Below, in pieces: positions 48,290 to 60,703 of a stretch of DNA of 64,000 nucleotides (the stretch's first letter is position 1; every line of letters starts with the position of its first letter). Where the stretch lies: assembly GCF_000208865.1 (NCBI RefSeq), contig NC_018396.1:3343101-3407100 (forward strand). Direction: 5' to 3'. The DNA is from Neospora caninum Liverpool (taxonomy: Eukaryota > Apicomplexa > Conoidasida > Eucoccidiorida > Sarcocystidae). Below the pieces are notes generated by a model. That model made no database searches, was not told the origin of the DNA, and was given only the letters and a program-made list of their open reading frames with translations. Position numbers and translations under genes: made by a program.

Positions 48290-50414
48290 ATGTGGTCCAA
48301 GGCCGTTCTTAGCGTCCTTTTCTGCGGCTTGTTCTGCACTGGTGTGAAGGCACATATTCCTGAAGCTCTTGAGCGGTACACCCCGAAGCATCTGGAGGTC
48401 ATCGGTGAGCCCGCCGCTATTACGTGGTCCCAATGTCGCGTTACCTTTCGTCTGCAATAATAGACATCCTTCCCAACGACTTCGGACCGACAAGTAAGCA
48501 GAGGTACCATCTACGTCCACACAGGCAAATCCCGCCATAAACTTTCCTCCTAGTGGTGAACCCGCTCGAGCCCACTGCTCCGGAAGATATTCCCCCTCAA
48601 ACTTTTCGGGGGCCTGTGTCTCTGGGCAACTCAATCGAGCAGCTACTACGGGAACCTGCTCGATTCGGTAGCTTAGAGTTCTACGTTAAACAGAAGATGC
48701 AGACATACCTCCACAGAGTGAGTCAGGACCGACAGCTACACGCCAAAGACTGCTGATAACTTGTGCCTTCAGTTCCACAGGGCTGTCGGGCAAAACACCG
48801 TCATTTTCCAGGTTTGGTTGCCTAGGCAAAAGCTTCTGCGTCACCATTCCCACAGAATGATCCGTTCAGCTCGACGCATGATCACGCATGCTTTGAGACT
48901 CGCGTGCTCCGGATACACGGCAAGGCGTTTGCATGTGCGAGACGATGTGGGCCGAAAGACACAGCCACGCACCACAGGTCCTCAGAAGAAGTGTGCAGCG
49001 TCTTTCTCTGCGCAGCTTCGTCGACCGAACGCACAGCTACGGGCTGGGAGCGCGTAGGATGGGAGATAAGACAGTGTCACGGTGCTCCCCTGTGGCTGGC
49101 TTGGCTCCTCGTGTTGTCGCCATTCTTCCAGATGTGCAATGCCGCATTCCTGGACTTGATCAATGCTGACAGAGGATGCGACTCCCACGATACCATGCAC
49201 CGTTGCAAGCAAACTGCTGTGCGCACAAAGCCTGACGAAGTGCAGCGATTGCTTGTCGGAACGATCTTACTACGACTTAGGACCGGGAATAAGACCCCCG
49301 CCTTGCGCCTAGACAGCGAGAGGATCGCGCTCTCTGCAACGCCAGTCTGACGATGAGTGTGTCAGTGACCTTGCTTGCCTAATTTTACCGTTCATAAGGA
49401 CAACGACGCACTTTGTGACGTCGGTGTCTGGAGCATCAGCCTCGTGCTTTGGAAAAACACTCAAAGATCCCCCCTCTAGTAGTCAACGAGAGCTCGACAG
49501 CTGCCAGAGCAAAGTCACTACTGTGCATATGCATATGGGCCCTGGTGCATGGTATGGGCAGGCAACAAAACACTGTATACGAGGTGGATCCTACACACTA
49601 CCGTGCGTACCAGATACGGAAGACGAAGGTGACCATGCGCAGGCGACGTTCAACGGGGTACGACCGACTGCTCCCTCGTAGCATCCAGGCACTCTGCCAC
49701 GGCGGAAACTCTCACAGGCGTCCCACTTCACCCTCTCTTCACTGATTCACTATCCGGTAAACAAAGACATTCAAGATCTAAACCAGTAGTCCAACTCGTA
49801 GAATATACTCCCCAGAAAACGCTTATAAGTAATCCTGCTGTTAATACGAGTGATAACAGTAATCCATATATTCCGCCTAGAACAAAACCGATGTGGAATA
49901 ACCTTAATGTAGTAGGATATTGAAATCCAACGCTTCTAGCCGTCCCAAACCAGTAGTCCAACTCGTAGTATATACTCCCCGGAAAAAGCTTTTGACAAGA
50001 TACAGTTCACACGCCTGCTCAAGTTCAGCGGATACTATTGATTGTCAGCCCAGACCAGTTGTGGTGAATGCTGCTGGTCTTTCCTCGTGGTGCATCAACC
50101 GAGACATGTCTGTTGAGAGCTCAACTTCAGAAAGACGCCCGCACAAACAAAGCAGCTCGGCCGTGGATGGGGCTAGGTGATTGTGAATTCACGGCACACC
50201 ATTGTAGGAGTCACTACTACTCAGTCTTCCAAGAACTATAGGGGGACACGTCGGCTTACGCCAGGTGTGGTCTCGTGCACCGTTCTTTTTCAGTCGCGAG
50301 TACCTAAAAGAGGTCGCGCTTTTGGAGGTTTTGACCAGACGTAACCCGCGCCCTGCGGCAGCTGGAACGGAGCCACGGTGCACAAGATGGTCCACCTTTC
50401 GTCGTGGACGCTAG
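48290..50414 (+). CDS. Short-exon gene for a secreted Cys-containing protein
   Basis: Exon 1 (48290-48404) encodes a classic signal peptide, MWSKAVLSVLFCGLFCTGVK, and ends at ATCG|GTGAGC. Exon 2 (48554-48717) follows in phase and encodes a Pro-rich then helical stretch (LGNSIEQLLREPARFGSLEF), ending at CACAGA|GTGAGT. Exon 3 starts at 48856 in phase 0 with a Cys-containing segment (ACFETRVLRI, then ACARRCG). Further exons are likely: 49133 onward (after a long pyrimidine tract; CNAAFLDLINADRGC), a Cys-rich segment within 49343-49657, and a phase-matched pair 50006-50176 and 50294-50414 ending in TAG. How exons 3 to 6 join is not settled. The protein is probably exported. Family unknown. The gene converges with the large gene ending at 50799. 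Confidence 0.55.
49775..49985 (-). pseudogene. Nuclear copy of mitochondrial cytochrome oxidase-like gene fragments (NUMT)
   Basis: On the minus strand the sequence is AT-rich and encodes membrane-protein-like text (LRLFHIGFVLGGIYGLLLSL) ahead of VFWGVYS, with little in common with the surroundings. The style matches an apicomplexan mitochondrial cytochrome oxidase subunit (I or III; I cannot tell which). A 33-bp segment occurs twice in the same direction (about 49782-49814 and 49949-49981), differing at two or so positions, which fits the shuffled sequence blocks of coccidian mitochondrial genomes. It lies between candidate exons of the plus-strand gene. Confidence 0.7.
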
Positions 50415-50798
50415 CGGAAGGCCTTCGCCGGACTTGGCATTGTGCAGGCGAGAGGCCTCTATCAATTTGTTTCATAGCGACGGGCATCCCACAGTTACGT
50501 TTGCCACAGTACCAGCTATGGCCAGCGTCCACTCCTGCACTCCCACTGCGTCTCGCCACGCATGGAAAACCACCACGAACACATTATTGCTCATCCTCGG
50601 CTGCACTACAGTCTTTGCACCTGGTTCGACACTGGTGTCGGAGACGTAGTGACATCGAAATTATGTCTCATCGAATTCATGGGACCCTGCCAAGGAGAAG
50701 GCTCAAATCTAAACACAGCCATTGACAGTTTGGTTGCACTACGGTCGGCGGTACCATTCATGGCCTAATTACTGGCACCAATTGGCAACCGTGTACGT

Positions 50799-53700
50799 TC
50801 AGGCACCTGTTCCCAAGTAGAGCGTTGGCCTGAGAGTGGCAGGCGGCGATGGCGCATCAAAATACATTATCGGCTTCCGGACATTGCAGGCCCTTTCAGC
50901 GGCGCGGAACACGGGCAGAGCACAAGAATGAAACAAAGACCTCCGCAGAACAAAAACTTCTAGGATTCGTCTGGCATACAAAAAGCGGAGAGCCGACACA
51001 GCAGCTGGCTTGAGAAGCCCTGCGCGATGGCCGCTGCAAAAAGAAGACACGCACGAAAGGCCTGATTTTGCAATCTGTCTACCGCCGATGCTGCAAAGAA
51101 CAAGCAGTCTTGTGTGGTTGTGAGACCGTTGAATTTTGCTATCGCAGAGAAAGGGTGGCCCTATGCAAATGAGCGCGGAACACGCTAAATCCGTAACGTA
51201 ACGGTGTATACTTCAGAACGTGCGATTCACTGTTCTTCTGCCATGTGTCCGCTTACCTATAGAAGGCCTCAATGCTAAACAAAAGAATGACACCGCAGCA
51301 ATCGGGTGTGAACTTGCCGGTGTCCGCCAATAGTGCAACCTTGGCTCGAGCATCTTGCCCAAGGTCGCCAACCCCAGGCTCGTCAACCCCCCGTGCTGAG
51401 CTGCCATTAGGCAACACCACATTCATTGAAGGGATGCACGACCGCGACCGAGAGGGCAAGACACTCATCATCACCTTCTCCTCAAGGGTGCCCGGCTCCG
51501 GAACCTAATCGAACCGCGCAGACAGACAAAATGTGACGCCGCAACTCTCAGACAAGGTCTGCAACCCAGGGCGCCCGATCGCCCCTTGCAGGCCACTGGT
51601 GGAGGCACGGTGGACTTGCAGGCCTCTGCAAACAGTCACGAACGAATGCACCATCACCGTCAGCCGTGCTTACCTTTTTCAGAAATCGCAGGCTTCCTTT
51701 AGTCCATAGCATCGTCGAGATCAAAGCAGCAAGCGCCTCTGCGTCGGCAGCTCGACACCCTTGTGTTTCCTCGTCGGCACCTGTTGCTGCGGCCACGCAG
51801 TCTAGGACTTGATACGTACAGCGGCATTCGTCTCCACGTGCGCTACACGAGTTTGGCCTTTGTGTCGACGTTTTTGACCCCTGAAGTCTTTCCAGCTTGA
51901 AGACAAGGAGGTAGCTGGCAAGACAAAAGCGCCAAACAAAGTAGAAACGCGTGTTTCGGACGGACGCCTGCGCCTCACAGTAGAACTCGTGCGGCGGGCG
52001 ACATGTCAGTTTATCACTGCCACCAACCGAGAAGCTTTCGTTTGCATTCTCCCCGGTTTTGGGCCACGTGTGGGTGTAACGAAGTGTCAGCGCGTCGTAA
52101 CAGGCACAGCCCCCGCCAAGCGACTTTCTGTACGCTTCAGGGTTACCCTTGCAAGAACCGACGACAATCTGTTATGTTTTTTAAACAGACTCGCCGATGA
52201 CCCTCTATAGGTCCCTATCGCAGAATACCAGAATCGCCGACTCCCAAACGGAGAAAGAAAGCCACTGGCCACACAAAACCTTGTTCAAACATGGCTGGAA
52301 CTTACGCGGTGAAATGCCCGTACAGAGGAATCAAGAAGTACGCCTCAGCCGCTGGTTCCCCAGGTGCATCGTCCGCACTGGCTGCCGTCATGCGGTTCCA
52401 CAAACGCTGAAAATGAAGCCCCTGCGAAACGCACATAAAGGACGATCAACCGCAACTCATCTGGAGGATGACAAATAAGTGGATGCATTGGTCGTCGCGG
52501 GACGAAAGCCAGAGGCGCCGGATGCCTGCCTTTATACTTACAGGAAGGGATTTCCTGCAGCTCCCCAGTAGCATGTGAACGCAGAGCCATCACCCGGAGA
52601 ATACCGGCTTGTTATGATCGATAAAGCAGTCACACAAACGGAGCCTCTCTCCTCTAGAAACACTGAGGCATGTGAATTGTAGATTCTTGCCTCTTTAACG
52701 GGAAGGGAACGGCGGTGGCTTCAGAACTTACAGCGTCCTGGACGAGCTGCAGCACCACCGTCTGCATGCGTGGACTTCGCCAATCTAGGATTCCGTCTGC
52801 TACGTGGACGGCATCCACGCAGTGAACAAGTGGCTGAAATAGCAAGAGACAGCAACACACGACGCGACCTAGAAGGCACGCTGCATTTCGGTAGCCAGAA
52901 AAAAGCGGCACACGAAAGACAGGGGCCGCGAGGAGCCGGTCTTTTTGGGTGACCAGCAGCAGCTTTGTGAAGCGAAACAACAGTACTCGGCGAAGAGAGC
53001 GTGCGAACCCCCCGTCTCTGCGGCTCTCTGTCTTAACGCGTGCCTCCTTCGACACGGGACCTACGTGTCGCGAAACGCGTGGAGCACAGTATCTTGCTCG
53101 TTCGTGGTCCGTGCTGCGGAAGAGTTGCACTCTTCAAGTACGATGCACGTTCCAAGAGGTATCACAGAAAACGCCCTGTTCCACGCACGCCTTTTCGGCT
53201 TTGAGCAAATATTTACGCGGCAACTCGCCGTCCGGCCTCTACACCGTTTCTCCGCACCTGTCTTAGTGCTGGGTTTCCTGTCTCCGACGCTTCTGACGAA
53301 CAATTCGCGGTAGGATGAGAAGGGCCAATAGACGACTCCTCGGTAACCCCGAGCGAAACGAAATCCATGGTGTTGAGCATCGCCGCCAGCATGTCGATAC
53401 ACTGCAGACCGCCACAAAAGGCAAACGATAGAACCATTGTGAGAGCCGTAGTCCCCGCATTTGTTTATCTGCTTCTACGAGCCTTTCCTCCCATTTAAAA
53501 CCTGCCGCGCCGAGAAAGTAAAAGTTTCCGTTGACGGCGGAAGATGTCTCTTTCGAGCAGAGAGAGCGGCCGGGACCGCTTTCGGCTTGAGAGTGGATCT
53601 CTCCGTCGCTAACGTTTGAACATCCGTCACAGGAAAATTTCGAAAACTGCACGCGCCAACTCCGATGCAACTCGCAATTCAGCCCCAAAACCCTACTCGA

Positions 53701-56700
53701 CGTCTGCTTGGCGGCACGCCTTTCCAGCGGAGCAGTTCGCACGGCTGAAACTGAACCGTCGATAACGGTCCATGAGGGGGAATGCCTCGCGATGTCAAAG
53801 TCGACTGCGCAAATGGGAGCGCAGAAATGACACCAGAAAAAGGCTGTCCCGTGCCTTGCGTTGCCTATCCATCTCTTGTCCGCTCTCTCCGCTTAGCTCA
53901 CCTCGATGCGGGGTGTTTGCCCCGGAAACAGGGAGGATAGAATCTCCAGGAAATCCTCGGTCAGGACCGACGGCTCAGACCTGAACGGCCCACCTAACTC
54001 TTTCTCGACTTCTTCCACAAGTGCGAGTGTATGGGGTTTCACCGCCACTCCCGTGTCCGCCGCCAGCCCACGATTGCCACATGAGTCGTCTGGTTGCTGG
54101 AAGAGTGTCTGAATAGCCAACTGCCATCCTTTTAGTTCCTCCTCCCCGTGGACTCCGTACCCAAGCAATGAGCTCCAGGAAACGCCTGTTCGTCCCTCAG
54201 TCTCCTCTTCTACAGACAGCGACCGCCCTTTGCTCGGCGTCGCTTCCGCCCGTTCGACAACTCTCCACAGCTCTGTGCCGTCGCCGAGCCGGTTGACGCG
54301 AAAGAACTCTCTCTCCACGCGCGCGCCCTCGCGATTCTTCCTCGCCCACTTTGATTTCCGCGCAGGTTCTCCTGCACAACACTCTGGCGGATCCGAGGAA
54401 GAGACGGCCTGTCTCTGAGCTTCGCGGGAAGGGGAAAGGAACACACCGGAGGGCTCCGCATAACGGTCTCCGTTCTGCAGACAAAGATATGTTCGAGCAA
54501 GCTCTTGAGTCTCGGTGTCTAGACACCGAGCCCGTTCAACCGCACGTCCGAGGGCCAGGCGCGCGTCCCGAGGGAGAAGCCGCCACATGCCACTCCAACC
54601 CGCATGCGTTTGCGCTTCTGAGAGGGCGCTCGCGCTGAGCGCGGCCTGCTCGCGCCAAAACCGGGACGCAGCCATCTTCCCTTCGTGCTTCACCTTCGCG
54701 TTGTGGAGGCGGAAGTCCAGGTGGCCAAGGGACAATGCAGACAAGAACTCAGGTGTAGGGGCAGTTGCGAAAGCGAGGCGGCCGGAGTCGGGCCCACACA
54801 CCGGCTGTCGATATGACGAGAGGACGGCTTTCAGCTGCCGCAAAACATTCAACAAAAAAACAAAGCTCTCGAGTTTCTCGCGGTGGCCGAGGACACTCGC
54901 GTTAAAGGCAAAGAGAAGCCCGCCCCGCTCAGTTTGACTGATGTCTTTCCTTCGTGTGGTCTCGGCGTGCTTCGGGGCCTCCGAAAGTTCGCCTGCGGGC
55001 GTGCCCGCACTGCCTATCTTCCCTTCTCCTTGACTCGGACCAACCCCCACGAGTGCCCGTGAAGATCCCTCCACGCGAGACTCCGCTGGTGGCGTCTGCG
55101 CCGCGCCTGAAAGCGCAAACGACGTGCCCGCTGGCTCGGCCTTCTCAGCGTTCGCGTCCGGTGATTCGCCTCGACCCGCAGCACCCTGCGCCGTTTTGGG
55201 TTCGGAATCCACTTGGCTGGTTTCCACCGCGGAGGCAGCGGGCGAGCCGCGGAGGCGCGAAACGTTGCCATCGCCGATAGAGGAAGGGATCCTGTTTTGA
55301 GCGGTCGAAGGCGAGTTACTTGAGTCGAACGATGCCTGAGAACTGGCCACCGAAGACGCAAGATTCCTTTCGCCTGCGTGGGCTTCTTCCCTTTCTTCAC
55401 GCAAGAGGCCGTCCGCCGCGCCTTCCTCTGCTGCGTCTGAGCAGATGTCGTCGTCCGCATAGATTCGCACCAGCTCTTCCAGCGACTGTGCGACTTCCTC
55501 CGACGTAAAATGCCGAACAAAGGCCGGGGACAGCAGTCTCTCTCTTTGCTGAATCGCCATGGCACCGCGACACTCCTCGCTCCAACGGGGTGACAAATCG
55601 TCGAGACGCCCTCTACCTGTTTCGCGAGCGGTATCGCTGTCTTGTCGGTCGTCGCTCGCGGCAACAGCCTCAGACTCCTCGTCTCTCGGCACGCCGATCC
55701 ACGGGTCTAGGGCGTAGTCAGAGTCGTCGAGACTTCGTCTCCTCTTTTGCACTGAAAGCAGCCGCTCTTGGCCGCTACGGCACGCGCGCGCGTCGGTCGA
55801 GGCTCTTGCGAACCAGGCTTCGCTGTCTGCTCGCGCATCGAAATACCCCAAAGCGTGCATGCCCATGCCTGCTTCGTTCGACGTGAGAAACCTCTTTGCA
55901 GGAGGAACGTGATGGTGCCAAACGCCTCCTCTCTGCAACTCGTCTCGTGCGTCGCCTCTTCCGTTCGTCCTGTGCGACACGGACGGGTCCAGGGGCGAGG
56001 TGGACGAACAAGAACGATGCGGCACGAAATCAGACACAGCCTCGGCCCGCGCCGACAGCGGCAGTTGGCGTTTCGAGGCATCGGCGCGCTCCGGCAAATC
56101 CCGTTCGCCGCTCGAGGTCGAGGCGTCTCTCCTCCCCTGCACGAGCTTTCTGAGCCAGCGGCTGGCGAGCGCCACGGGGCCCTGTCCAGCGTCGACACCC
56201 TCCGGTGTCTTGACAGCCCCTGGGGCGCTCTCCGCAAGGTCCGTTGTCTGCTCGTGAGCGCCTTCACCGACAGTTGACGCAGCGACGCCACTCACGTCAG
56301 AAGGTGCGCCGTCCCAAATCTCTCCACCTGCTCCAGCAGGACACACCGACGCGTCTTGCGCCTCTTCGTGAGGCTCTTCTTCCCCGCTGTGTGTCGCGCT
56401 TGGCGCCGTCCGGTTCAGCGAAGCCGCGCCTGAAGGCGGGAGGACCGCACCTCCAGAGACACCCGCAGCCTGAGAGAACGACGGCGTTCTTGACGCGGGA
56501 AATCGCACAGTCGCCGCTGCGAGCTGAGCAGCCGCTTGATGCTGGAACGCTTGCACCACTCTGTCGGTCGAACTGAGCGAGAGAGGGTGTCCCGGGGAGC
56601 CTGCAGGCGTGAACGCGCGGCGGTACGGATCGCACCGGGCGTCTGGGCCAGTGCGCGACGGCAAAACCGCGGGCTGCGTCAGGGACACGGGCAGCGACAC

Positions 56701-57645
56701 GGACGAGTCGTCGACATAGCGAGGGAAGTCCCTGTCGGTCGCCGGGGAGACGGAAGAAAAGCCGTGAACTGAAGAGACGCCGGACGACGGTGTGCGAGGT
56801 CGAGACCCCAGCGACGGGAGAGAGGCTGTGGAAGACGGTCCAAGTCGCCGTCGCGAGCGGCGAACGGCGCGCCAACCCAACGCTGGACTGGGGCTGCTAC
56901 GACGGCCGAGAACATGCGGCGCGTGCTGGGATCTCCCAGACGAAGCTACCGAGCCGCCCGACGTCGAGGACAGAAGCGAGACGGGTCGGAGAGAAGAGTG
57001 GGGGACGGGGGGGAGTCGGCGCGAAGGCGACGGGCGGGCGGATGCCCCCGGAGTGTACAGGTGGGCGTACACCTGACCGAGGGATAGCTGACTCTGCCGT
57101 TGCCGTCTTTGCTCGGCCAGCACGCGCCGCGCGAAAGACGGCGAGAGCAGCGACGGCGCAACGGGGACAGCAGGGCCGGCTCCAGAGCCGAAAAGAGACG
57201 CTTCAGATGCCGGAGAAACGCCATTCGGACCAGCGAGCGGAAATCGAGGGCCGCCTTCACCAGGTGCGCGACCGCCAGGAGGCGTGAGCAAATGCGCGGC
57301 GTCTGCCGCAGAAAAGTCGAGTACGCCCTCTGGAGCATGCGGAAACGCCCGCGCCGACTGAGGAGATGATCTGCCCAAGACACTACGCTGAGCTGTGGAG
57401 AAAGACCGGTCGGAAGAGGAAGCCAACGAGCTGTGACCGTGGACGACCGGCGAGGCACCACCCGGCGCAGCGGCGCAGGGAAAGAGAAACGGTCTTTCGA
57501 GTTCAGCAACGGCGGATGCGCTGCGGTCACATGCCGCATTCGGCTGGGCCAGACGCGGCGTCTCGTTAGAATCTTCGAAGCGGCAGGACGCCGCCCACGC
57601 GCCTTCCTGGGGCGGGACGCGCGCCCCGTCAGACGCTCGACGCAT
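50799..57645 (-). CDS. Large protein of unknown function with a 1,248-codon first exon
   Basis: Exon 1, 57645-53902, starts with Met and ends at ATCGAG|GTGAGC in phase 0. It is Ser/Ala/Arg/Pro-rich and mostly disordered, with more structured parts near residues 935-1120 (for example KLESFVFLLNVLRQLKAVLS) and at its end (LALVEEVEKELGGPF). Phase-matched exons follow at 53401-53258 (CIDMLAAMLNTMDFVSLGV), 52833-52732 (LVHCVDAVHVADGILDW), 51801-51674 (ALAALISTMLWTKGSLRFL), about 51480-51257 (LLADTGKFTPDCCGVILLF) and 51033-50799 (terminal). At least one exon between 52732 and 51801 is unresolved, because phases 0 and 1 do not meet. The C-terminal exons look like alpha-helical repeats. There is no membrane segment or signal peptide. 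A scaffold role is only a guess. Confidence 0.6.
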
Positions 57646-59381
57646 GATGAAACGAGGGTCTACAGAACCCCAGCGTTACAAAACGGTTGAAGAGCTGAAA
57701 GCAAGTGAAAAGAAACAAACCCAGCACAGAGGCACAGCTGGTCGCCAGAAGAGAGATGCGAAGAATTTTTTGCACACTGGGAGTGAGAAGCAGAGCTGGC
57801 CTGGAGCACTTCGGCACACTGGACTCGCCGGTGACAAGGCCTTTGTTCTGGCCCTCAATCGTTTCCTAAGGCGTTCAAAAACTCAACAAACGGTACAAAA
57901 CCGGAAGGACCGGCTGTACCCTGGACGCTGGTACACGGCAGGAGCCCCCAAGCGCACAGAGGCTGGTTCGGACTTCAGACACGGCCCTCTTCTGTTGCTC
58001 GGGGGCAGGCAGGCATTTCGCAGGAAAGAAAGGCCGTCGACACTGCCACAGGGTGATACGGAGGAGTGATGGTATTCGCTGACGGCGAAGACGGACCGTG
58101 TCCCCGATCCAGTAGGACATGCAAAACCCCGGCCTGCGATAATCCACGCGTAGCATGATACGGAGGGGGACCGATGTGCAGCGAACGCGCTGCTCACAAA
58201 CTACACCGTGGCAGGAATCTTCTTGGCAGTTGCCAGCAGACTCCCAGACGTGCGCACTGCGGGGAAAAGTAGAACAACGTGGTTAGTCGGGATGTCTCCC
58301 GAAAAATTAACCAAGACGGGGGCGGTAGAAGCGGGGGAAGGACGCACACGTCGCCGTGCTTCTAGGAACGCTGCAGATTTCGTACCGGAAAGCAAGGGGT
58401 GGTCAGCGGGTGTCGGTTAGTTCACGGAAACAAAAAACGGTGCGCGTTTCTGAACAGCAAGGTGAAACTATAGTGGACACGGCGGAGACAAGGTAACAGT
58501 TGGAAGATCGGAACGAAACTCGTGTTATGCCGCGGAAGGAGCAAAGAAGTACGGCGATGGAAAGAACGGAGGGACGGCAAAATGGGAAAAAAGTCGCAGG
58601 AATGTCACAGAACAGGATGCTCCTGTGACTTCCTGGAAAAGTCAAGGGTAGCAGCCGTATGTTCGCACAACACATGCACAGGGGGGAGCATGGCGGCTAG
58701 TATGTGACATACTCCCGAGGAGCTGTGCGCGAAGACACAATATTTCCACATGCTCCATCGTTCGAAATCATCGGCGGAATGAGCTCCGACAGGCAAACGA
58801 CGCAGGATTTCGAAAAAAGCTCCTTGCTGCATTCTTGACACGTTCAAACTCCCGCCAGTTTTTGTCGTCCTCGGAGTCGTCTCAAAACGACATGTCCCTG
58901 TTCCCGCTTCTCCACGCACAAACTCGATTCGCTTACGAGCCACATCAGTTCTTCGCCCTTGAGTCGTCACACTCCCCACATGCAGGAGTCGAAATAGTTA
59001 GGCAATGTAACTTTTAAAGAGCGGTAGTCCTGGTGTTCTGGTGTTGTAAATCTGCAAAATAGTGGAACGATCCGCGCCGGTCGGGATCTGAACCCCGCTT
59101 CTGACAGCAGCACGGCATGTGTGGTAGGCACGTGAATTGGGCTCGGCCGTCCTGTAGGCCTCGAAAGGCGAATTTTTCGCAACACGAATTTGCAGCGCAG
59201 GGAAAGAACAACGTTATAGTTCCACATCGCACTTCGTGAAAGAATTCGTCTCTTAAAAAACGGTAGGGTGTATGATCTCTCCACGCGGCATGTCAACCGT
59301 ACGTGCTTCTACTAATTGAGTAGTCTCTTGCGCGTACGGGAGGTCACCGCCTCTTCGCCTTCTTGAATGTCAACGGCGAAT
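57646..59381. other. Spacer between two minus-strand genes
   Basis: Should hold the promoter and leader of the large minus gene starting at 57645 and the 3' flank of the gene ending at 59382. Only chance frames were seen. A weak tRNA T-arm-like motif near 59080 was rejected. Confidence 0.35.
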
Positions 59382-60703
59382 TCATTTAGCCCCCAAAAAG
59401 AGACTGGTTGCACATTTCCCTCCCCAGCCGGTCCAACACGCAGCCAGCAAATCACCGCTTCGCCAGCTGTCGAATGCCTCCAATATATGTGGGTGTAGAT
59501 CGAGGGATGTCAGAGATCGAGATGAACCCTCGGGGGAATCGCCCTCAGAATGAACGTACGGAGGACAATGAAACCTGAACATGATTAGCCTGGAAGACAG
59601 CCACCAGTGCCTTCCACGAACTAAACCGTCCGTCTTTCGTGGGATTGTATCAAACACTTGGCAGAGGCCAGACTACCTTTTTCAAGGCATTTCGGCCGTT
59701 TTTCTTCTCTGATTCCAGTGTGGCTTACTTCGGCGTACGATTCCGGCAGCCATGCCGCAGCCACACGCTCCTCAACAGCATGAGCAAGAGCGCGTTTGCA
59801 GCCGCGACTGCGACGTGAATCTTTCCGTTAACAGGATCGGTGAGAGGAATCACTGGGTCCACGATCCGATCGTGTCAATTTGCAGCAAAACGGGGTGACC
59901 ACACTTTACACAGATTCACGAAAGACGGTCACCTGGCAGTGATGAGCGTGACACGCAGAGTAACGAGTTAGCTGAATTGATTGCCAGCACTCCCATATGT
60001 CCTTTTAGGGCGATCGTCATTGTCATTCTGCAGTAGAAGTGCGTTCGTTTGCCAAGGAGAAGTCCTGACACAGATCAGAACCAGCATTGAATCCTCGGAA
60101 ACTCGGACTGTGTACGAGAGTCACAACCTACAGGCCTGCAAGGACAGGAGGGCTTTTCCTGTGTGTCTCACTTCTGTGGTGATTTATTCGTTCACGAAAC
60201 GAGAAGCCTGATTCGAGAACGTCGAGCCCCGGCAATATCTGTTGCAGGCCTTCAGAAACGTCGAACAACTGGACCGTCAGAAAACCATGGCGAAGGGCAA
60301 ACTTGAGCCTCATAGGTTTGCTGGCTGCCAACCCGAGAACGATTCATGCAAAGCTCGCGAATGTAACACTTGAGAGACTCGAAACCGCTGGACTGGATGC
60401 TCTGTTTTCCGGTGTACCCCTTCTGGTCATTTTTGCGTGGCCCCCGCCTTTCTCTATCCTACTATCAGAAATGGGCATTTGATGAGCCAGTGAAGGCGAA
60501 CGAGCGGCCAGAAAAACGGTATAGTGTGTTACTCCCTCGACCGCCTCCATCCGTGCATTTTCTTTCACATGGTATACACATTTGCTGTTTCCTCCGAGAG
60601 GCCGGCGTCGTGCGTTCTGGTGGTGCACAGGGATGGGAGGAGTTTCTCGACGAGACCAAGCGACACATGCGGGAAGGTATTTGAGTTGAAGAACGGGTGA
60701 AGC
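59382..60703 (-). CDS. Short-exon gene for a single-pass membrane protein with a Trp/Cys-containing tail
   Basis: Minus exons 60324-60172, 59852-59729 and 59574-59382 join in matching phases (1, 2) with normal introns (319 and 154 nt) and strong donors (CAGAA|GTGAGA and CCGAA|GTAAGC). A further exon, 60703-60569, joins in phase but is less sure. The encoded order is a folded segment (FLTVQLFDVSEGLQQILPGL), one hydrophobic segment (HVAVAAANALLLMLLRSVWL), then a tail with LLAACWTGWGGKC and a stop. If the third exon is read through its donor it also stops at once (TAA), giving a shorter form with a C-terminal anchor. The first exon and any signal peptide were not found. Family unknown. Confidence 0.5.

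Noticed and set aside
48227..48634. Minus-strand 135-aa frame
   Set aside because: It is antisense to the signal-peptide exon (48290-48404) and the second exon (48554-48717) of the plus-strand gene, which have better splice sites and phase agreement.
48773..48811. A 13-codon plus-strand micro-exon
   Set aside because: It is in phase and has splice-like edges, but needs flanking introns of 55 and 44 nt. Direct joining of 48717 to 48856 (138-nt intron) also keeps the frame.
59080..59097. tRNA T-arm-like motif on the minus strand
   Set aside because: The stem does not pair fully and no anticodon or acceptor stem could be found.
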